This document shows, in pieces, positions 5,775-9,608 of a stretch of DNA of 9,608 bases. The position numbers and the translations under genes were made by a program. The notes below the pieces were generated by a model that saw nothing but the letters and a program-made list of their open reading frames with translations, was not told the DNA's origin and did not search any database. How positions within the stretch are numbered: position 1 is the first letter of the stretch; every line of letters starts with the position of its first letter. This DNA comes from Rubrivivax sp. (GTDB taxonomy: Bacteria; Pseudomonadota; Gammaproteobacteria; Burkholderiales; Burkholderiaceae). Where the stretch lies: positions 1 to 9,608 of the forward strand of contig SEEY01000105.1 in the NCBI GenBank assembly GCA_004211235.1, given 5' to 3'.

Positions 5775-7655
5775 CTATGGCGCCCCGCACAGGCAATGCA
5801 CCGCCGCCGCCTTCTCCACCCGCCCCTGCGCCGACCACTTCGCCAGCTCCCGCAACGCGCCGAGTTCCTCGACGACAGGCGCCGGCAACGCATCCAGCCC
5901 CAGCGCCTGCCCGAACGCCTGCGCCATCGACGGCGCCACCACATCCGCCAGCGACGCCAGCAGCCGATCCTTGCGGCTGACGTCCCGCTCCACATACGCC
6001 ACGCGTGGCTTCTCGCCCGCCTTGACGTCCAGCTTGCCCAGCTTCACCGCTGTCTGCACCGCGTCGTCCAGGCTGCCCAGGCGGTCGATCAGGCCGCGCT
6101 CCAAGGCCTGCGCGCCGGTCCATACGCGCCCCTGCGCCACCGCGTCGATCTTCTCCGGCGTGCTCTTGCGCGCCTGCGCCGCCAACGTCGTGAAGCGGGC
6201 GTAGATGTTGTCGACGCTGGCCTGCACCACCGCCTGCAGGCGCGGGTCCAGTGCGCGGCGCGGGTCGTGGCCGCCGGCGAGCCAGGTGGTGCGCACGCCG
6301 CCGGTGTGCAGCGACAGCTTGTCCATCAGCCCCTCGGCCGTCGGCAACATGCCGAACACGCCGATGCTGCCGGTGATGGTGCCGGCGTCGGCAATCACGG
6401 CATCGCTGCTCATCGAGATCCAGTAGCCGCCCGAGGCCGCCACGTCGCCCATCGACACGATGACGGGCTTGCCCGCCGAGCGCGTCAGCTCCAGCTCGCG
6501 GCGCAGGATCTCGGACGCGAAGGCGCTGCCGCCGGGGGAGTTCACGCGCAGCACGATGGCCTTGATCGCGTCGTCCTCGCGGGCCTTGCGGATCAGGCGC
6601 GCCGTGGAGTCGCTGCCGATGCGGCCCGGGCCGGTGTCGCCGTCGACGATCTCGCCTTCGGCGACGACGATGCCCACGCCGGGCTGCAGCATCGTCGGCG
6701 GGCCGGCGTCCTTCACGCGCGCCAGATAGTCCGGCATCGACACCTGGCGGAAGCTCTTCGTCTGCTCGTCCTTCGCGCCCTTGGTGATGAGCAGCTCGCG
6801 CATCTGGTCGCGCGTGCGCAGGCCGTCCACGAGCTTGGCCTGCAGCGCGAGCTGGGCGGGGTCGCCCTTCACGGCGGCCAGGCGCTGCGGCAGATCGGCG
6901 ATGCCTTGCGCGATGCTGCCGGCCTCCATCTTGCGAGCCTTCTCGATGGCGCCTGTGAAGCCGTTCCACAGCTCGCCGTAGACCAGGCCTTCGGCCTCCA
7001 GCGTCGCGGGGCTCGGGCCGTTGGCGATGTAGGGCTCGACGGCGTTCTTGTAGGTGCCGACCTTGATGACGTTCGGCGCGATGCCGAGGCGGTCGAGCGC
7101 GTCCTTGAAGTAGACGCGTGAGCGGCCGAAGCCCTCCAGCCCGACCATGCCCATCGGATGCAGATAGACCTCGCTGGCCTGCGCCGCCAGGAAGTAGCCG
7201 CGCTGGCTGAAGCTGTCGCCATAGGCCAGCACCGGCTTGCCGCTGGCCTTGAAGCGCTGCAGTGCCGCGCTCACCTCGTGCAGGCCGGCCAGGCCCGCGC
7301 CCTGCAGCTCGTCGACGTCCAGCAGCACGGCGCTGATCTTGTCGTCGTGGGCGGCCTGGTCGAGCACGGCAAGCACGTCGCGCAGGCGCGTCTGGCGCGG
7401 CAGGCTGCGGCTCTGCGCCTGGGCGAGCAGCTGCTCGCGCACGGTGCCGGAGAACTGCTCCACGAGCTGGCCATCAAGCTTGACGACCAGGGTCGTCTTG
7501 TCGGCCAGCGGCTTCGGCCCGCCGAACATCAGGGCCGTGACGACCATGACGATCAGCAGCAGCACGAACAGGTTCATCAGCGTGCGGCGGGTGCCGTCCA
7601 GCAACCACCAGAACGTGGAGAACAGCCAGCCGAGTTTCGCGAACAGGGACTTCAT
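5775..7655 (-). CDS. sppA: Signal peptide peptidase SppA, long (67K) type
   Basis: The 626-residue product compares with about 618 in Escherichia coli. SppA is an inner-membrane serine protease that degrades signal peptides left after secretion. The single membrane segment is at about 27-45 (LMNLFVLLLIVMVVTALMF), after a short positively charged cytoplasmic tail. The periplasmic part contains two tandem S49 peptidase repeats. The catalytic dyad is present. Lys203 lies in VGTYKNAVEPYI, equivalent to E. coli Lys209. The nucleophile Ser408 lies in GDVAASGGYWIS, equivalent to Ser409. VNSPGGSAFASE (371-382) and GTITGSIGVFG also match the family. The start ATG (7653-7655) gives the expected N-terminus. 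The stop (TAG, 5775-5777) lies 41 bp from the repeat island. The gene is divergent from the FMN protein gene over 83 bp. Nothing appears broken. Confidence 0.95.
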   Translation of the reverse strand: MKSLFAKLGWLFSTFWWLLDGTRRTLMNLFVLLLIVMVVTALMFGGPKPLADKTTLVVKLDGQLVEQFSGTVREQLLAQAQSRSLPRQTRLRDVLAVLDQAAHDDKISAVLLDVDELQGAGLAGLHEVSAALQRFKASGKPVLAYGDSFSQRGYFLAAQASEVYLHPMGMVGLEGFGRSRVYFKDALDRLGIAPNVIKVGTYKNAVEPYIANGPSPATLEAEGLVYGELWNGFTGAIEKARKMEAGSIAQGIADLPQRLAAVKGDPAQLALQAKLVDGLRTRDQMRELLITKGAKDEQTKSFRQVSMPDYLARVKDAGPPTMLQPGVGIVVAEGEIVDGDTGPGRIGSDSTARLIRKAREDDAIKAIVLRVNSPGGSAFASEILRRELELTRSAGKPVIVSMGDVAASGGYWISMSSDAVIADAGTITGSIGVFGMLPTAEGLMDKLSLHTGGVRTTWLAGGHDPRRALDPRLQAVVQASVDNIYARFTTLAAQARKSTPEKIDAVAQGRVWTGAQALERGLIDRLGSLDDAVQTAVKLGKLDVKAGEKPRVAYVERDVSRKDRLLASLADVVAPSMAQAFGQALGLDALPAPVVEELGALRELAKWSAQGRVEKAAAVHCLCGAP

Positions 7656-7738
7656 CGACAGTGCCTTGAGGGTTGACGCGCGCCGATTGTCAGTGGCGCC
7701 GGGCTAGCATCCGTCGGTCACGGTGAAGAGGACCCCTC
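7656..7738. promoter_or_regulatory. Divergent intergenic region between sppA and the FMN protein gene
   Basis: These 83 bp must carry control signals for both divergent genes. A TTGACG at 7673-7678 (+) and a TAGCAT at 7705-7710 (+) look like promoter boxes, but their 26-base separation is too long for one sigma-70 promoter. GAAGAGGA at 7725-7732 is a good ribosome binding site, six bases before the ATG at 7739. No confident promoter can be assigned on the - strand. Confidence 0.35.
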
Positions 7739-9391
7739 ATGCTTGCTTGGCCCGGTTGGACGCGACGCCTCAACCAGCATTTCCCGCTGCGCTATCTGAG
7801 CTGGGTGCTGTGCGGCCTGCTGGCGTTGTTCTTCGCCATCCGCTGGATGGGCGGCCTCGTCGACGGCGTCGTGGTGGTGGTGTTCCTCGCGCTGGCCCTG
7901 GTGGGCCTGCACGACGTGCGCCAGCCGCGGCACTCCATCCTGCGCAACTATCCCGTCATCGGCCATCTGCGCTTCCTGCTGGAGTTCATCCGGCCGGAGA
8001 TCCGCCAGTACTTCGTCGAGGGCGACAACGACGCCGCGCCGTTCTCGCGGGCGCAGCGCTCCATCGTCTACCAGCGCGCCAAGGGCGACCCCGACCAGCG
8101 CCCCTTCGGCACCCAGCTGGACGTGGGCGCCCGCGGCTACGAGTGGATCAACCACTCGCTGGCGCCGACTCATCTCACGAGCCACGACTTCCGCATCACC
8201 ATCGGCGCCGGTCGCGCCCAGCCCTACTCGGCGAGCGTCTTCAACATCTCGGCGATGAGCTTCGGCGCGCTCAGCGCCAATGCCATCCTGGCGCTGAACA
8301 AGGGCGCGAAGCAGGGCGGCTTCGCGCACGACACCGGCGAGGGCTCGATCAGTGCCCATCACCGCGTGCATGGCGGCGACCTCATCTGGGAGATCGGCTC
8401 CGGCTATTTCGGCTGCCGCAATGACGACGGCTCCTTCAGCGCCGAGAAGTTCCAGGCCGCCGCCCAGGACCCGCAGGTGAAGATGATCGAGCTCAAGCTC
8501 AGCCAGGGCGCGAAGCCGGGCCACGGCGGCGTGCTGCCCGGGCCGAAGGTGACCGAGGAAATCGCCGCCGCGCGCGGCGTGCCGGTAGGCGTGGATTGCA
8601 TCTCGCCGGCCCGCCACAGCGCCTTCTCGACGCCCATCGAGATGATGCAGTTCATCGAGCACCTGCGGAACCTGTCGGGCGGCAAGCCCACCGGCTTCAA
8701 GCTCTGCATCGGCCACCCCTGGGAATGGTTCGCCGTCTGCAAGGCGATGCTGGATACCGGCATCACGCCCGATTTCATCGTCGTCGACGGCGCCGAAGGC
8801 GGCACCGGCGCGGCGCCGCTGGAGTTCACCAACTACGTCGGCGCGCCGCTGCAGGAGGGGCTGCTGCTCGTGCACAACACGCTGGTGGGCCTGAACCTGC
8901 GCGACAAGATCAAGATCGGCTGCGCCGGCAAGGTCACCACCGCCTTCGACCTCGTGCGGCTGATGGCGCTGGGCGCGGACTGGTGCAACTCCGGCCGCGG
9001 CTTCATGTTCGCGCTCGGCTGCGTGCAGGCCCAGGCCTGCCACACCGGCCACTGCCCCACCGGCGTGACGACCCAGGACGCGGTGCGCCAGCGCGCCATC
9101 GTCGTGCCCGACAAGGCGCAACGCGTGGCCAACTTCCACCAGGGCACGCTGAAGGCGCTGAAGGAACTGGTGGAGGCTGCGGGGCTGTGCCATCCGCAGG
9201 AGATCACCGCCCAGCACATCGTGCACCGGCTGGACAAGCACGAGGTCAAGCTGCTGGCCAACCTGCTGCCCTTCGTCGAGCCCGGCGCGGTGCTGCGCGG
9301 CGAGTTGCCGCACGCCACCTTCCGCGTCTACTGGCCGCTGGCCAGCGCGCGCAGCTTTGCGCCTCAGGGCAGCATCCAGCGCTCTGCCTAG
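7739..9391 (+). CDS. FMN-binding glutamate synthase family protein, membrane-anchored
   Basis: The 550-residue protein has two N-terminal hydrophobic segments (about 20-36 and 43-58), then a domain like the FMN/Fe-S synthase domain of the GltB large subunit. Landmarks are SAMSFGALSA (171-180), HDTGEGSIS (197-205), KLSQGAKPGHGG (253-264), VVDGAEGGTGAAP (348-360), and GCVQAQACHTGHCPTG, in which Cys428, Cys434 and Cys439 have the Cys-x5-Cys-x4-Cys spacing of the 3Fe-4S site of glutamate synthase. The N-terminal glutamine amidotransferase domain and the C-terminal GXGXG domain of full GltB are absent, and no GltD partner is nearby. It therefore probably does not make glutamate from glutamine on its own. 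The substrate and electron partner of these stand-alone homologues are not established to my knowledge. The start is supported by a strong ribosome binding site. The membrane segments suggest attachment to the inner membrane with the catalytic domain in the cytoplasm. Confidence 0.88.
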   Translation: MLAWPGWTRRLNQHFPLRYLSWVLCGLLALFFAIRWMGGLVDGVVVVVFLALALVGLHDVRQPRHSILRNYPVIGHLRFLLEFIRPEIRQYFVEGDNDAAPFSRAQRSIVYQRAKGDPDQRPFGTQLDVGARGYEWINHSLAPTHLTSHDFRITIGAGRAQPYSASVFNISAMSFGALSANAILALNKGAKQGGFAHDTGEGSISAHHRVHGGDLIWEIGSGYFGCRNDDGSFSAEKFQAAAQDPQVKMIELKLSQGAKPGHGGVLPGPKVTEEIAAARGVPVGVDCISPARHSAFSTPIEMMQFIEHLRNLSGGKPTGFKLCIGHPWEWFAVCKAMLDTGITPDFIVVDGAEGGTGAAPLEFTNYVGAPLQEGLLLVHNTLVGLNLRDKIKIGCAGKVTTAFDLVRLMALGADWCNSGRGFMFALGCVQAQACHTGHCPTGVTTQDAVRQRAIVVPDKAQRVANFHQGTLKALKELVEAAGLCHPQEITAQHIVHRLDKHEVKLLANLLPFVEPGAVLRGELPHATFRVYWPLASARSFAPQGSIQRSA

Positions 9392-9449
9392 ACCGCCCCG
9401 CCCGGACAGGGGGATGGCGACTGCAAACTAGGGGGTTTCGGGCCTGGAA

Positions 9450-9464
9450 CGCGCACAATGCGCG
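9450..9464. promoter_or_regulatory. Short palindrome upstream of the last gene
   Basis: CGCGCA (9450-9455) and TGCGCG (9459-9464) form a perfect inverted repeat around CAA, 20 bp before the ATG at 9485. It overlaps CACAAT (9454-9459), a possible -10 box, but no good -35 box lies at the right distance. The rest of 9392-9484 holds only G-rich runs (around 9409-9413 and 9431-9435). Confidence 0.25.
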
Positions 9465-9484
9465 CCGTTGTATCCCCTGCCGCC

Positions 9485-9608
9485 ATGCCCACCGTCTACC
9501 TCCTCCGCCTCAGCGAGCCCACCCTGCAGCGCACGCGTTCGCTGCTGCTGAAGGCCGAGGGTGTGGAGCTGGCGGGCAGCAGTGCCGTGCTGGCCGCCAG
9601 CTCCACAC
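9485..9608 (+). CDS. Partial gene, possible receiver-like regulator (3' end outside window)
   Basis: An ATG at 9485 opens a frame that runs to the window end with 41 complete codons and no stop. The visible residues can be read as beta-strand (TVYLL), helix (TLQRTRSLLLKAEG) and beta-strand (VELAGSS), the pattern at the start of NarL/LuxR-type receiver domains. The paired Asp residues normally found after the first strand are replaced by Leu-Ser-Glu (residues 9-11), so if it is a receiver it may not be phosphorylated. The gene follows the FMN protein gene by 93 bp on the same strand. With so little sequence, the family call is weak, though the coding call is reasonable. Confidence 0.5.
   Translation, partial: MPTVYLLRLSEPTLQRTRSLLLKAEGVELAGSSAVLAASST

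Noticed and set aside
5392..6204. 270-codon open frame on the + strand through the repeat island
   Set aside because: It translates inverted repeats and antisense sppA, including the WGERSEP-like and repeat-arm peptides known from spurious records.
5649..7121. 490-codon open frame on the + strand across a repeat arm and sppA
   Set aside because: It begins in repeat DNA and runs antisense through sppA. Composition is low-complexity, and sppA has its catalytic residues on the other strand.
7718..9313. 531-codon open frame on the - strand opposite the FMN protein gene
   Set aside because: It is an antisense shadow caused by GC-rich third positions. The translation is low-complexity (His, Arg, Ala, Leu, Gln), whereas the + strand gene has clear family motifs throughout.
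9445..9462. Sigma-54-like TGGAAC...TGC sequence upstream of the last gene
   Set aside because: The distance between the GG and GC elements is two bases too long for a sigma-54 promoter.

Overview
The window is GC-rich, densely coding DNA from a Gram-negative bacterium. Three things point to a betaproteobacterium of the order Burkholderiales, probably near Roseateles, Mitsuaria, Rubrivivax or Leptothrix: the family mix (XdhC, SppA of the long type, an FMN-binding glutamate-synthase-like protein, a DUF6515-like secreted protein), the strong GC bias at third codon positions, and intergenic repeats of the TTGGGGTGAGCGCAGCGAA type. This placement rests on recognition from memory, not on a search.

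Left part (1-3668, all + strand). The window opens with a perfect 88-bp inverted repeat that folds the start of the first gene back on itself. It looks like a contig-end fold-back and leaves the first gene without its true N-terminus. That gene encodes a large secreted-type parallel beta-helix protein of a family with no assigned function. A 281-residue exported protein with the hallmarks of an outer-membrane beta-barrel follows, then an XdhC-family molybdenum-cofactor maturation factor.

Middle (3670-5774). A small secreted DUF6515-like protein (- strand) ends one base from the xdhC stop codon. It is divergent from a glutathione S-transferase gene (+ strand). Between the gst stop and the sppA stop lie 732 bp with no gene. 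They hold a 632-bp island made of two mirrored, diverged copies of a roughly 300-bp composite repeat, with smaller hairpins nested inside. It is the most unusual structure in the window.

Right part (5775-9608). sppA (- strand, inner-membrane signal peptide peptidase) is divergent from a gene for a membrane-anchored, stand-alone glutamate-synthase-like FMN/Fe-S protein (+ strand). The window ends inside a further + strand gene, whose first 41 residues resemble the start of a response-regulator receiver domain lacking the usual acidic pair.

The genes do not form an obvious single pathway. Most look like independent housekeeping or accessory units. I found no tRNA, rRNA, CRISPR array, transposase or phage gene. 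I see no convincing new multi-gene system; the nested palindromic island and the uncharacterised beta-helix and barrel pair deserve the most attention.
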